A stretch of 64,000 bases of DNA from Faecalicatena sp. Marseille-Q4148 (lineage in GTDB: Bacteria; Bacillota; Clostridia; Lachnospirales; Lachnospiraceae). Shown in pieces: positions 24,186 through 34,014 of this stretch. Where the stretch lies: the NCBI GenBank assembly GCA_018228665.1, contig CP073692.1, positions 434,001 through 498,000 on the forward strand, written 5' to 3'. Position numbers and translations under genes: made by a program. The stretch's first letter is position 1. Every line of letters begins with the position of its first letter. A model generated the notes under the pieces. It worked only from the letters and a program-made list of their open reading frames with translations, was not told the origin of the DNA and made no database searches.

Positions 24186-24638
24186 ATGAAAATACTCATT
24201 AAACGGATTCCACGAGAGCAGGAAGAGGAGGCAAGACTATTTGTCCATGAAGAAGATGAAGGAATCAAACAATTGGCAGAATATGTTGAAGAAGAGCAAT
24301 TTCGGAAAGAACAGCTGATCTGCCAAAAAGAAGATGCGATTTGCCGTTTGAGCTGCCGGGAGATTTATTATATAGAAACGATGGGGGACGTGCAGGAGGT
24401 TCATTCCAAGAGCGGATGCTATAAGACGCGGAAACGGCTCTATATATTGGAACGGGAACTGCCGGAATATTTTGTCCGGGTTTCAAAATCAGCGATTATA
24501 AATTTACAACTGGTAAAAGAGTATCATCCCAAACCGGGAGGAATGATGACGGCAGAATTTTCAACGGGCGATGAAGTATACATTTCCAGGAAATATTTAA
24601 GAGAGATTCGCGAAAGAATCTGGGAGGAGCGCTTATGA
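24186..24638 (+). CDS. LytTR domain DNA-binding protein
   Basis: Small regulator, 150 residues: a charged N-terminal ~45 residues and a LytTR DNA-binding domain (about 50-148) recognisable from DAICRLSCREIYYIETMGDV, KTRKRLYILERELPEYFVRV and SAIINLQLVKEYHP, ending ISRKYLREIRERI. It lacks a receiver domain. GGAGGGAGAG precedes the ATG, and a TATAAT lies at 24159-24164 upstream without a clear -35. It overlaps the following membrane-protein gene by four bases. LytTR/membrane-protein pairs form a distinct regulatory system in Firmicutes in which the membrane partner inhibits the LytTR protein; that role is inferred here. Confidence 0.9.
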   Translation: MKILIKRIPREQEEEARLFVHEEDEGIKQLAEYVEEEQFRKEQLICQKEDAICRLSCREIYYIETMGDVQEVHSKSGCYKTRKRLYILERELPEYFVRVSKSAIINLQLVKEYHPKPGGMMTAEFSTGDEVYISRKYLREIRERIWEERL

Positions 24639-25288
24639 AAAACAGAATTAAAGAAGAAAAAAGAGAGATATTGTCCTATGGAACCGGAATTGGCGGGGCA
24701 ATGTTTGTCAGCAATGTAATTTATCTTGGACGACAGAGTAATGTGAAGTTCGTGGAAGAAGTTATGCCATGGTTTGGACTAATGTTTCTTGCCTATGTCG
24801 GAGTCGGGATTTTGTTTTTCTATCTTTATACACGGACACCAAAGAAGGACAGTTTTTGGAAATACTGTATGAAAGGTGCGGCAGGAATTTACATGATTGG
24901 CAATATCATGCCGCTCATATTTTTGCTTGGAGCAGTTCTGTCAAAAACAACTCCGCTTAGAATTATTTGCATATTAGATGCAGTGATTCTGCTTGGCTTT
25001 TACATTCTTGATTATCATTCTGTTTGGAAATTATCAAATGTTTTGAATGGGCGTCAGGGGCGAACAAAGACATTATTGGTTGATCTGGAGGAAAAACCGG
25101 AAAGTGTGGAAGAATTCTGTAATCAGATCCGGTCCTATTGTGAAAAGAATCATCAGACAGTAGAATTTCTGACGAAGGGGAGAACATGTGAGATATTGCT
25201 GGATGGAAAACCATGTACAGTGGAATTGGATTCATATTATTCACAGTTTGGACCAATGTACAGTATGAAATTTATCTGGAAACGTTAA
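24635..25288 (+). CDS. Four-helix membrane protein partnered with the LytTR regulator
   Basis: 217 residues: four hydrophobic segments (about 13-32, 43-62, 82-102, 107-125), then a ~85-residue soluble C-terminal domain (ESVEEFCNQIRSYCEKNHQT onward). The membrane part resembles DUF3021-type partners of LytTR regulators, which usually end soon after the fourth helix; the extra C-terminal domain is unusual and I do not recognise it. It is translationally coupled to the LytTR gene (ATGA overlap). It probably senses a membrane condition or ligand and controls the LytTR protein. Confidence 0.75.
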   Translation: MKNRIKEEKREILSYGTGIGGAMFVSNVIYLGRQSNVKFVEEVMPWFGLMFLAYVGVGILFFYLYTRTPKKDSFWKYCMKGAAGIYMIGNIMPLIFLLGAVLSKTTPLRIICILDAVILLGFYILDYHSVWKLSNVLNGRQGRTKTLLVDLEEKPESVEEFCNQIRSYCEKNHQTVEFLTKGRTCEILLDGKPCTVELDSYYSQFGPMYSMKFIWKR

Positions 25289-25402
25289 AAGGCAGGCGGA
25301 TGATATACCGAAGCTGACAGCCGGAGAAAGCTGCCGACTTCGGGAAGAAGGTTCTTAATCAGAAAAGGAAACGACGGAAGGAAGCGAGGAACGCATTAAG
25401 AA
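25289..25402. other. Noncoding gap with two inverted repeats
   Basis: Between converging genes. CCGAAGCTGACAGC (25308-25321) can partly pair with GCTGCCGACTTCGG (25330-25343), and TTCTTAAT (25352-25359) pairs perfectly with ATTAAGAA (25395-25402), the latter overlapping the LysR stop codon. No T-run follows either, so they are weak terminator candidates at best. Confidence 0.4.
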
Positions 25403-26301
25403 TAGATTTCTTTGGAAGAAGAAAGTAAGTTTACAAATTTCTGACCGGTAACAGAGAGTGGATGCTGCTCATTGCGGACGAGACAGATATTGCGGGGAGG
25501 AATGTATTCCTGCATATTTAGGAAGTACAGGTTTCCTTCTGTAAGAGCTGCAGATGCAAAACGGGATGGAATAATTCCGATTCCAAGATTCCGGATGACC
25601 ATAGGGACGATCAGCTCTGTAGTGGTCACTTCGATTTCCGGTTTCAGAATCAGATCGTGTTCTAAGAAAATCTGCTCCAGATATTTTCTGGTGGAAGTTC
25701 CCTGTGTGACCGTGATGATCGGATAATTCATTAAATCGGAGAGATGAAGTTCCCGGTTAGCAAGAAAAGAAAACTTGGAACCGGCAACAACTACATCCTG
25801 AAAGGTTGTCAGTTCAGTGACTTCAAGTTCCGGATAAGATTCATAAGGGGAGGCTACGATTACCGCAAAGTCAATCAATCCGGCATTTAGTGCAGTAATT
25901 GCATCCGGAGCAGAAAGAGTATTGATCGTAAGCTTGATATCCGGATAAGCATGGCGGAATCGTTCCAGATAAGGCAGCAGATAGCGGTGAAGCGCAAGTT
26001 CACTTGCACCAATCTGGAGTGTTCCGGAAGTCAGATTTAAAATTGCGTGGAGTTCTTCTTCGGCTTTAAAAATATGAGCGCATGCTTTGGCTACATGTTT
26101 ATAAAGAAGTTTTGCTTCGGGGGTGAGTGTCACCCCCTTTTTTGATCGAATAAAGAGCGGACAATTCAGTTCTTTTTCCAGACTCTGGATAGAATAACTG
26201 ACAGTCGGCTGGGAAAGATAGAGTACTTTCGCGGCAGCGGTAATATTTTTATATTTGGCAACATAGTAGAAAATTTTATAATGTTCAAAGCTTGCAGACA
26301 T
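25396..26301 (-). CDS. LysR family transcriptional regulator (CysL/YwfK-like)
   Basis: LysR-type regulator, 301 residues, with HTH segment ITAAAKVLYLSQPTVSYSIQ and a substrate domain. The motifs IFYYVAKYKNITAAAK, LIDFAVIVASPY and VTQGTSTRKYLEQIF are typical of the Clostridial LysR group. ATG 26301 has AGAGGTG about eight bases upstream. It is divergent from the ATP synthase operon across about 200 bp; control of that operon is possible but such a link is not established, and it may be merely adjacent. Confidence 0.9.
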   Translation of the reverse strand: MSASFEHYKIFYYVAKYKNITAAAKVLYLSQPTVSYSIQSLEKELNCPLFIRSKKGVTLTPEAKLLYKHVAKACAHIFKAEEELHAILNLTSGTLQIGASELALHRYLLPYLERFRHAYPDIKLTINTLSAPDAITALNAGLIDFAVIVASPYESYPELEVTELTTFQDVVVAGSKFSFLANRELHLSDLMNYPIITVTQGTSTRKYLEQIFLEHDLILKPEIEVTTTELIVPMVIRNLGIGIIPSRFASAALTEGNLYFLNMQEYIPPRNICLVRNEQHPLSVTGQKFVNLLSSSKEIYS

Positions 26302-26496
26302 AGTAAAACACCTCTATCAATAGAAAAATTCAATGGTTAAATGTAAAATATTTAATTATCTTTATGGAAATAATTGTAGTATAATACAATCCGGACCAAA
26401 AAACAAGCGAATTTCCTGTTGGCGGTCCAGTAATGCGGTAAATGCAGAAAGGAAGGGAAGCATACGGAAGTCATTTCAGAAAAATTAATTGAGGAG
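26302..26496 (+). promoter_or_regulatory. Upstream region of the ATP synthase operon
   Basis: Holds a TATAAT at 26380-26385 without a good -35, a GGACC/GGTCC inverted repeat (26393-26397 and 26425-26429) and, at 26449-26460, a purine-rich AAGGAAGGGAAG that can act as ribosome site for atpB. No atpI-like gene is present. Confidence 0.4.
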
Positions 26497-27150
26497 TTGA
26501 ATTGTGAAACCGTATTTACGATTCCAATATTTGGCGGTATTCCGATAATGGAATCGGTGGTCGTCACATGGATTATCATGGCAGCGCTTGTGCTGTTGTC
26601 GATCATTTTCGTCAGAAATCTGAAGATAGAAAATGTAAGCAGAACGCAGCTTGCACTGGAAACAGCCATCGGTGGGATTCATGATTTTTTTGAAGACATC
26701 ATGGGAAAAGAAGGAATTCGATATATTCCTTATTTGATCACCGTTGCATTGTATATCGGGGTTGCGAACCTGATCGGGTTGTTTGGATTCAAGGCGCCTA
26801 CAAAGGATCTGAATGTCACACTTGCCCTGTCGCTGATGAGCATTATTCTGATCGAATATGCGGGAATACACAAAAAAGGAGTAAAAGGATGGCTGAAAAG
26901 TTTTGCAGAGCCGATTCCGATTATTCTTCCGATCAACGTACTGGAGATATTTATCAAACCACTTTCGCTGTGTATGCGTTTGTTTGGAAATGTGCTTGGT
27001 TCGTTTGTCGTTATGGAACTGATTAAGATTGTCGTTCCGGTAATCGTTCCGGTTCCATTTAGTTTTTATTTTGACATTTTTGATGGTCTGATCCAGACCT
27101 ATGTGTTTGTTTTTTTAACATCACTATTTATTAAAGAAGCAGTAGAATAA
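26497..27150 (+). CDS. atpB: ATP synthase F0 subunit a
   Basis: Membrane subunit forming the ion half-channels of F1Fo ATP synthase. At least 217 residues; five or six helices, with the essential arginine in LSLCMRLFGNVLGSFVV and the C-terminal IQTYVFVFLTSLFIKEA motif. The start is uncertain: TTG 26497 is the only standard start codon in frame, but it directly abuts GAGGAG. The frame stays open upstream and encodes a family-like EVISEKLIEE before LNCETVF, with no ATG, GTG or TTG there. A rare start such as ATT at 26473, 12 bases after GGGAAG, is possible. First gene of the operon. Confidence 0.93.
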   Translation: MNCETVFTIPIFGGIPIMESVVVTWIIMAALVLLSIIFVRNLKIENVSRTQLALETAIGGIHDFFEDIMGKEGIRYIPYLITVALYIGVANLIGLFGFKAPTKDLNVTLALSLMSIILIEYAGIHKKGVKGWLKSFAEPIPIILPINVLEIFIKPLSLCMRLFGNVLGSFVVMELIKIVVPVIVPVPFSFYFDIFDGLIQTYVFVFLTSLFIKEAVE

Positions 27151-27176
27151 GTTGAAAAAGAAAAGGAGAAATTATT

Positions 27177-27401
27177 ATGACATCAATTATCGCAATCGGA
27201 GCAGCAGTAGCAGTTCTTACAGGAATCGGAGCAGGACTTGGAATTAGTATCGCAACAGGAAAAGCAGTAGATGCAATCGCAAGACAGCCGGAAGCAGAAA
27301 GCAAAATCAGCAAATCATTCCTGCTCGGATGTGCCCTTGCAGAAGCAACAGCGATTTATGGATTTATCATCGGTCTTGTAATCATTCTGTTTTTAGGTTA
27401 A
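27177..27401 (+). CDS. atpE: ATP synthase F0 subunit c
   Basis: Proteolipid of the rotor ring, 74 residues, two helices with a polar loop (ARQPEAE). The ion-binding carboxylate is E56 in ALAEATAIYGF. The sodium-type ligand pattern (Gln in helix 1 and Ser after the Glu) is absent: those positions are I23 and A57. Proton coupling is therefore the more likely reading. AAAGGAGAAA precedes ATG 27177. Confidence 0.96.
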   Translation: MTSIIAIGAAVAVLTGIGAGLGISIATGKAVDAIARQPEAESKISKSFLLGCALAEATAIYGFIIGLVIILFLG

Positions 27402-27432
27402 GAAAGAGAGTAGAGAAAGGCAGGTGAATAAG

Positions 27433-27936
27433 GTGCTGAAATTAGATGTTTGGAACCTTATCTTTACCGTCGTCAACCTAATCGTTCTGTATCTGCTCTT
27501 GAGGAAATTTCTGATCGGGCCGGTTACAAAGATTATGGAACAGAGAAAAGCAATCATTGAGGAAGGGCTTGCTTCAGCCCGCACTGCACAGTTGGAGGCA
27601 GATGAACTGAAACGTCAGTATGAGCTGCAGCTTGGAACTGTGCAGGAGGAATCAGATAAGATTATTAACCGGGCAAAGGCAGATGCCCGTGCAGCTTATG
27701 ATAAAGTTGTGACGGAAGCAGATCAACAGGCGGGAAAAGTGCTTGCAGATGCCCGGAAAAATATTGAGATCGAGCGGGCAAAGGCAATCCGTGAAATGGA
27801 ATCAGAGATCGCGGAACTTGCCCTTGACGCGGCGGTAAAAATTGCGGGAAAAGGCACAAAAGATGCTGATAACCTGGCGTTGTATGATGAATTTTTAGTA
27901 AAAGCAGGTGAAGCGGATGACACAGACGGTAATTAA
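27433..27936 (+). CDS. atpF: ATP synthase F0 subunit b
   Basis: Peripheral stalk subunit: one N-terminal TM helix (WNLIFTVVNLIVLYLLLRKF) followed by a long, charged coiled-coil (about residues 35-165) rich in Ala, Glu and Lys. 167 residues from GTG 27433, which gives the family N-terminus (M)LKLDVWNLIF and has AAAGG 12 and AGGTG 6 bases upstream; GTG 27424 is the alternative, three residues longer. It overlaps atpH by 20 bases. Confidence 0.93.
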   Translation: MLKLDVWNLIFTVVNLIVLYLLLRKFLIGPVTKIMEQRKAIIEEGLASARTAQLEADELKRQYELQLGTVQEESDKIINRAKADARAAYDKVVTEADQQAGKVLADARKNIEIERAKAIREMESEIAELALDAAVKIAGKGTKDADNLALYDEFLVKAGEADDTDGN

Positions 27937-28420
27937 TTACGCAAAAGTTTTGTATGAGCTTCAAATTCCTGATGAAATTATCATGGAGGCAGAAACGTAT
28001 TTTCAGAATGTACCGGAGCTTTGTAGTGCATTAGCCAATCCGGTAATTCCGTTGAACGAAAAATATGCAGTAATAGAAGATCTGTTTACAGATCAGATGA
28101 AAAACTTTCTTAAGACGGTCTGTAAAAATGGAAGAATGAGACAGATCAGAGAGATTTTTGATGTATACCAGACCTATTCAAAAAGCCAGAAAAATATATT
28201 GCAGGCAACGCTGGTTTATGTAACAGAGCCGACAGAGGAACAGAAAGAAAAATTCAAAGTATTTTTGAAAGAGAGATATGGCTGTCGGGGTGTGGAATTA
28301 AAGCTTCTGGAAGACCGGGAGCTGATCGGCGGATTTGTGCTTCGCGCAGGCGAAAGAGAATTTGACTGGAGCATACGGGGAAGAATAAAACAGTTAGAGC
28401 AAAAATTAATCCGGAGGTGA
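27917..28420 (+). CDS. atpH: ATP synthase F1 subunit delta
   Basis: Stator subunit (OSCP) linking the b stalk to the alpha subunits. 167 residues from ATG 27917 ([20 protein letters not shown]); AGGTG lies about six bases upstream within the end of atpF. The N-terminal helical domain with YAKVLYEL and the C-terminal [19 protein letters not shown] and [19 protein letters not shown] segments are typical. Tightly packed in the atp operon. Confidence 0.92.
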   Translation: MTQTVINYAKVLYELQIPDEIIMEAETYFQNVPELCSALANPVIPLNEKYAVIEDLFTDQMKNFLKTVCKNGRMRQIREIFDVYQTYSKSQKNILQATLVYVTEPTEEQKEKFKVFLKERYGCRGVELKLLEDRELIGGFVLRAGEREFDWSIRGRIKQLEQKLIRR

Positions 28421-28425
28421 GCCAG

Positions 28426-29928
28426 ATGAGCTCAATCAGTTCAGAAGCGATTATTTCAATCCTGAAAAGTGAGATCAAAGATTATGAATTATATACGAGA
28501 GACCAGGAAGTTGGCACGGTAATCTGGGTTGGAGACGGAATAACAACTGTCTACGGTCTGGATCATGCAATGTATGGAGAGATTGTTATTTTTGAAAATG
28601 GTGTCAAGGGAATGGTCCAGGATATCCGGCAGAATGAAATCGGCTGCATTGTATTTGGCAGAGATGTCGGAATTAAAGAAGGAACAAAAGTAACGCGTAC
28701 CGGCAAAAAAGCCGGTATTCCTGTCGGAGAACAATTTGTCGGCAGAATTGTCAATGCCCTCGGAGAACCGATTGACGGTCAGGGAGAAATTGAGGCAGAC
28801 GAATATCGTCCGATTGAACAGGAAGCACCGGGGATCGTAGACAGGAAATCAGTCAGTGTACCGATGGAAACGGGAATTCTTGCCATTGACTCCATGTTTC
28901 CGATTGGCAGAGGACAGCGCGAACTAATCATTGGAGATCGTCAGACAGGTAAAACGGCGATTGCCATTGATACAATATTGAATCAAAAAGGAAAAGATGT
29001 GATCTGTATCTATGTAGCCATTGGACAGAAAGCATCGACTGTAGCAAAGATTGTATCGACGTTAAAGAAGTATGATGCGATGGAATATTCCATTGTATTG
29101 TCAGCAACTGCCAGTGATCCGGCTTCTTTACAGTATATTGCACCATATGCAGGAACAGCGTTAGCGGAATACTTTATGTACCAGGGAAAAGATGTGCTGA
29201 TCGTATATGATGATCTGTCAAAGCATGCAGTTGCATATCGGGCGCTGTCTCTGCTGTTAGAGCGGTCACCTGGACGGGAAGCATATCCGGGGGATGTATT
29301 CTATTTACATTCCAGACTGCTTGAGCGCTCCAGCCGGTTAAGCGATGCGCTTGGAGGAGGCTCGATCACGGCCCTTCCGATTATTGAAACACAGGCAGGG
29401 GATGTATCAGCGTATATTCCGACCAATGTGATTTCTATTACAGACGGACAGATCTTTTTGGAAAGCAGCCTTTTCTTTGCAGGAATGCGTCCGGCAGTCA
29501 ATGTAGGGCTTTCGGTGTCCCGTGTCGGTGGTGCAGCACAGACAAAAGCGATGAAGAAAGCAGCCGGAAGTATTCGTATTGACCTGGCACAGTTCCGCGA
29601 AATGGAAGTGTTCACCCAGTTCAGTTCCGACCTTGATCCGGCTACGAAGGAATTACTTGAGTATGGAAATGGTTTAATGGAACTGTTGAAACAGTCGCTT
29701 TATCGTCCATTGACAATGGCAGAACAGGTAATTACACTCTGCGCAGCAACGCATAAAGTAATGCTTGGGATAGAACCATCGAAAATTAAAGCATTTCAAA
29801 TGGATCTGTTAGATTATGTGAAGAGAAATGCTCCTGAAATTATACAAGAATTGGAAGAAACGAAAGTTCTGACAGACGAGCTGGCAGAAAAAATCGTGGC
29901 AGAAGCGAAAGAGTTTAAGAGCAGGTGA
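28426..29928 (+). CDS. atpA: ATP synthase F1 subunit alpha
   Basis: Regulatory nucleotide-binding subunit of F1, 500 residues from ATG 28426, with CCGGAGGTG about eight bases upstream; the GTG inside that site is rejected as start. P-loop GDRQTGKT at 170-177, the [19 protein letters not shown] segment with the arginine finger region, and the C-terminal helical domain. Full family length. Confidence 0.97.
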   Translation: MSSISSEAIISILKSEIKDYELYTRDQEVGTVIWVGDGITTVYGLDHAMYGEIVIFENGVKGMVQDIRQNEIGCIVFGRDVGIKEGTKVTRTGKKAGIPVGEQFVGRIVNALGEPIDGQGEIEADEYRPIEQEAPGIVDRKSVSVPMETGILAIDSMFPIGRGQRELIIGDRQTGKTAIAIDTILNQKGKDVICIYVAIGQKASTVAKIVSTLKKYDAMEYSIVLSATASDPASLQYIAPYAGTALAEYFMYQGKDVLIVYDDLSKHAVAYRALSLLLERSPGREAYPGDVFYLHSRLLERSSRLSDALGGGSITALPIIETQAGDVSAYIPTNVISITDGQIFLESSLFFAGMRPAVNVGLSVSRVGGAAQTKAMKKAAGSIRIDLAQFREMEVFTQFSSDLDPATKELLEYGNGLMELLKQSLYRPLTMAEQVITLCAATHKVMLGIEPSKIKAFQMDLLDYVKRNAPEIIQELEETKVLTDELAEKIVAEAKEFKSR

Positions 29929-29932
29929 TATT

Positions 29933-30823
29933 ATGGCAAGTATGAGAGAAATACAGAGCAGGATGCACAGCATTGAAGATACGCTGAAAATTACAAATGC
30001 GATGTATATGATTTCTTCTTCAAAAGTAAAAAAGGCAAAGAAGATGTTAAGCGAGACTGAGCCATTTTTCTATAATCTGCAGACAGCGCTTGGGCGACTG
30101 CTTAGACATGTCCCGGATATGGAGCATATCTATTTTGATCAGGGGCGGGAGAAAAAGCCGGAAGAGCGTAAGAAAGGCTATATTGTCATTACGGCGGATA
30201 AGGGAATGGCAGGAGCATATAATCATAATGTAATCAAACTTGCAGAAAAGCAGCTTGAGAAAAAGGAACCGCACAAATTATTTATTGTAGGGCAGATCGG
30301 ACATCATTATTTCGAAAAGAAAGGTGTAGAGATCGCCACACATTTTCACTATACAGCACAAAATCCAACGATGCATCGGGCAAGGGTGATTATGGAAACC
30401 GTTCTTGAGCTGTATCAGAAGCAGGAATTGGATGAAATTTATGTAATCTATACACAGATGGAAAGCGCTGTGAAAGAAGAAGCGGAAATGCTGAAGATTC
30501 TTCCGCTGGAGAAGGCAGATTTTGGCAGCACAAAAATTCCGCAGGGAATTTTGATGGAGGAAATTAACTTCTCCCCGTCTCCGGAAGTTGTGCTTGATTA
30601 TATTGTTCCGAATTATCTGACCGGATTTATTTACGGAGCATTGGTAGAATCCTTTGCCAGTGAGCAGAATGCCCGAATGATGGCAATGGAAGCAGCTACA
30701 AAAAGTGCGAAAGAAATGCTTCGGGAACTATCTATTATTTATAACCGTGCAAGGCAGGCAGCGATTACACAGGAAATCACAGAGGTAATCGGAGGCGCCC
30801 TCGCACAGAAGTCAAAACACTGA
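29933..30823 (+). CDS. atpG: ATP synthase F1 subunit gamma
   Basis: Central shaft subunit, 296 residues. The N-terminal helix MASMREIQSRMHSIEDTLKI and the C-terminal helix SIIYNRARQAAITQEITEVIGGA form the coiled-coil shaft; VITADKGMAGAYNHNV matches the conserved SDRGLCGxxN region. It begins four bases after atpA. The segment 170-200 differs from Bacillus types, common in Clostridia. Confidence 0.95.
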   Translation: MASMREIQSRMHSIEDTLKITNAMYMISSSKVKKAKKMLSETEPFFYNLQTALGRLLRHVPDMEHIYFDQGREKKPEERKKGYIVITADKGMAGAYNHNVIKLAEKQLEKKEPHKLFIVGQIGHHYFEKKGVEIATHFHYTAQNPTMHRARVIMETVLELYQKQELDEIYVIYTQMESAVKEEAEMLKILPLEKADFGSTKIPQGILMEEINFSPSPEVVLDYIVPNYLTGFIYGALVESFASEQNARMMAMEAATKSAKEMLRELSIIYNRARQAAITQEITEVIGGALAQKSKH

Positions 30824-32242
<1,419 letters not shown>

Positions 32243-32261
32243 TTCGGTGGGAGGAATAAAT

Positions 32262-32669
32262 ATGCAGTTATTTTCTGTAAAAGTGGTTGCAAGCAATCGT
32301 ATCTTTTACGAAGGCAAATGCCGTTCTCTTGTGCTTCCGGAGCTGGATGGTGAGAAAGGGATTCTTGCGCACCATGAAAATATGATTATTGCCATTGAAA
32401 ACGGTGTTATGAAAATCCAGCAAGAAGACGGAGCGTGGATCGAAGCGGCGGTCAGTTCAGGGTTTGCACAAATCATTAACAATCGTGTTCTTGTACTTGT
32501 ACTATCTGCAGAAAAACCGGAAGAAATTGATATTCGCCGCGCCCAGGAAGCGAAGGAGCGGGCAGAAGAACAGTTAAGACAGAAACAGAGTCTGCAGGAA
32601 TATCACATTTCACAGGCGTCGCTGTCTCGTGCAATGACAAGAATTAAAGAAGCAAGTAAATATCGATAA
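32262..32669 (+). CDS. atpC: ATP synthase F1 subunit epsilon
   Basis: 135 residues from ATG 32262, with GGGAGGA eight bases upstream; the longer open frame begins inside atpD. N-terminal beta-sandwich (LFSVKVVASNRIFYEG, VLPELDGEKGILAHHENM) and C-terminal two-helix domain (RRAQEAKERAEEQLRQKQ, SRAMTRIKEASKY) that can inhibit ATP hydrolysis. Last gene of the operon, followed by a terminator. Confidence 0.94.
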   Translation: MQLFSVKVVASNRIFYEGKCRSLVLPELDGEKGILAHHENMIIAIENGVMKIQQEDGAWIEAAVSSGFAQIINNRVLVLVLSAEKPEEIDIRRAQEAKERAEEQLRQKQSLQEYHISQASLSRAMTRIKEASKYR

Positions 32670-32693
32670 AAGCTATGTATAAAGCGGCATGAA

Positions 32694-32736
32694 AAAATAC
32701 TTCAGTTGATAACGTAATATCTCCTGAAGTATTTTT
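32694..32736. terminator. Terminator of the atp operon
   Basis: AAAATACTTCAG pairs with CTGAAGTATTTT (12 bp) around an 18-nt loop, followed by TGCTTTTT. Flanking A- and T-tracts would let it also serve the convergent CDF gene. Confidence 0.8.
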
Positions 32737-32752
32737 GCTTTTTCGTGAGAAG

Positions 32753-33691
32753 TTATGTTTCTTTTTGATAAGGATTTACATGTACCATGACATGCTTTAG
32801 ATCAGGAAAATGTTCTTCCAGACCATCGTGAACATGTTCTGCCACTTCATGGACTTCATTCAGTGTACGGTTTCCATCTGCGGCAATTTCTACATCCGCA
32901 TAAACTTTTGTGCCGAACATGCGGGTGCGCAGAACATCAATACCAAGTACACCGTCTTGGGCGAGAATGAAACGACGCATTTGTTCTTCGAACTGGTCAT
33001 CGCAGGAACTGTCAGTCATTTTGCGAATTGCGTCCCGGAAAATGTCAATGGCTACTTTCAGAATAAAAATGCAGATAATGACACTGGCGATTGGATCCAG
33101 AATGGGGAATCCGAGTCTGGCGCCGACGATACCGATCAGAGAGCCGATAGATGAAAATGCATCTGACCGGTGGTGCCATGCATCTGCCATGAAGGCAGAA
33201 GAATTAATCTTCAAAGCATACCAGCGTGTATACCAGAACATAGCCTCTTTTACTACGATAGAAACAATGGCAGCAGCCAGAGCGATTGCTCCCGGAACTT
33301 CCAGACCGGAGATATTTCCGGAGAAGATTTTCTCCATGCCGGAGATACCGATTCCGGCTCCGGTAATGAGAAGGATACCTCCGAGGATCAGGGAAGCGAC
33401 ACATTCAAGCCGTTCATGACCATAAGGATGTTCTTTATCAGCGCCGTGTTGGGACAGGCGAACGCCAATCAGAGCAATAAAGGTAGCAAATACATCTGAA
33501 AGGGAATGGACCGCATCGGAAACCATAGCGCCGGAATGACCGATGATTCCGGCAAACAGTTTAAACGCGGAGAGAATAATATTGCCCGCAATCCCCACAA
33601 AGGAGACACGGTTTACGATTGCTTTTGTTTCTTCTGAACTTAATTTGCTGCCAGAAGTATTTGGGTTTTGTACAGTTGTCTGTGTTGTCAT
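32753..33691 (-). CDS. Cation diffusion facilitator (CDF) metal exporter
   Basis: Inner-membrane divalent metal/proton antiporter, 312 residues: about six TM helices (30-220) and a cytoplasmic ferredoxin-like domain (225-312). Transport-site residues are H62 and D66 in TM2 (SDAVHSLSD) and H173 and D177 in TM5 (ADAWHHRSD), an HD-HD set. AGGAGG stands before ATG 33691. The leader carries a NiCo (czcD) riboswitch, so the exported metal is predicted to be cobalt, nickel or ferrous iron rather than zinc alone, even though HD-HD sites are often zinc-type. Converges on atpC. Confidence 0.94.
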   Translation of the reverse strand: MTTQTTVQNPNTSGSKLSSEETKAIVNRVSFVGIAGNIILSAFKLFAGIIGHSGAMVSDAVHSLSDVFATFIALIGVRLSQHGADKEHPYGHERLECVASLILGGILLITGAGIGISGMEKIFSGNISGLEVPGAIALAAAIVSIVVKEAMFWYTRWYALKINSSAFMADAWHHRSDAFSSIGSLIGIVGARLGFPILDPIASVIICIFILKVAIDIFRDAIRKMTDSSCDDQFEEQMRRFILAQDGVLGIDVLRTRMFGTKVYADVEIAADGNRTLNEVHEVAEHVHDGLEEHFPDLKHVMVHVNPYQKET

Positions 33692-33759
33692 AAGAAACCT
33701 CCTGAAATATGAAGTGTGTTTTTTATTATGCAGGATCCCGAAGGAATCTCCTATATAAT

Positions 33760-33887
33760 AAAAAACATCCGCGGTCGGGTAGTTGTCATGTAACTACTGT
33801 CCCGCAGATGCTATGCTGTCTGCTGTCACGAAAATACGAAATGTAAGTGACCCGGCACATAATCAATCTGATTACTGCCTGTTCAGT
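33760..33887 (-). promoter_or_regulatory. NiCo (czcD) riboswitch with terminator platform
   Basis: Read on the minus strand from 33887: ACTGAACAGGCAG opens P1, GTAATCA/TGATTAT forms one arm, then GTGCCGGG, then GTCAC/GTGAC, then GCAGA/TCTGC and the closing GCGGGACAGT at 33805-33796. The CAGGCA, GCCGGG and GCGGGACAGT junction segments match the NiCo four-way-junction aptamer as I know it. The 3' arm is shared with an intrinsic terminator (CATCTGCGG...GTAGTT with AACTAC...CCGCGGATG, then T6 at 33765-33760). Metal binding should prevent termination and switch on the CDF gene. Confidence 0.92.
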
Positions 33888-33930
33888 TTGTACTGTAGAT
33901 AAAATGCAGTGCAAATTTTTTATTCAATAT

Positions 33931-33959
33931 ATTATATTCTATAGCTTTAAGTTTGTCAA
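33931..33959 (-). promoter_or_regulatory. Consensus promoter of the riboswitch/CDF unit
   Basis: Minus-strand TTGACA (33959-33954) and TATAAT (33936-33931) with a 17-bp spacer: both hexamers match consensus exactly. Confidence 0.9.
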
Positions 33960-34014
33960 TAAAATTAACTTGATATAAAATTAACATTTACGTTAAAAAA
34001 ATATCAATATAGTA

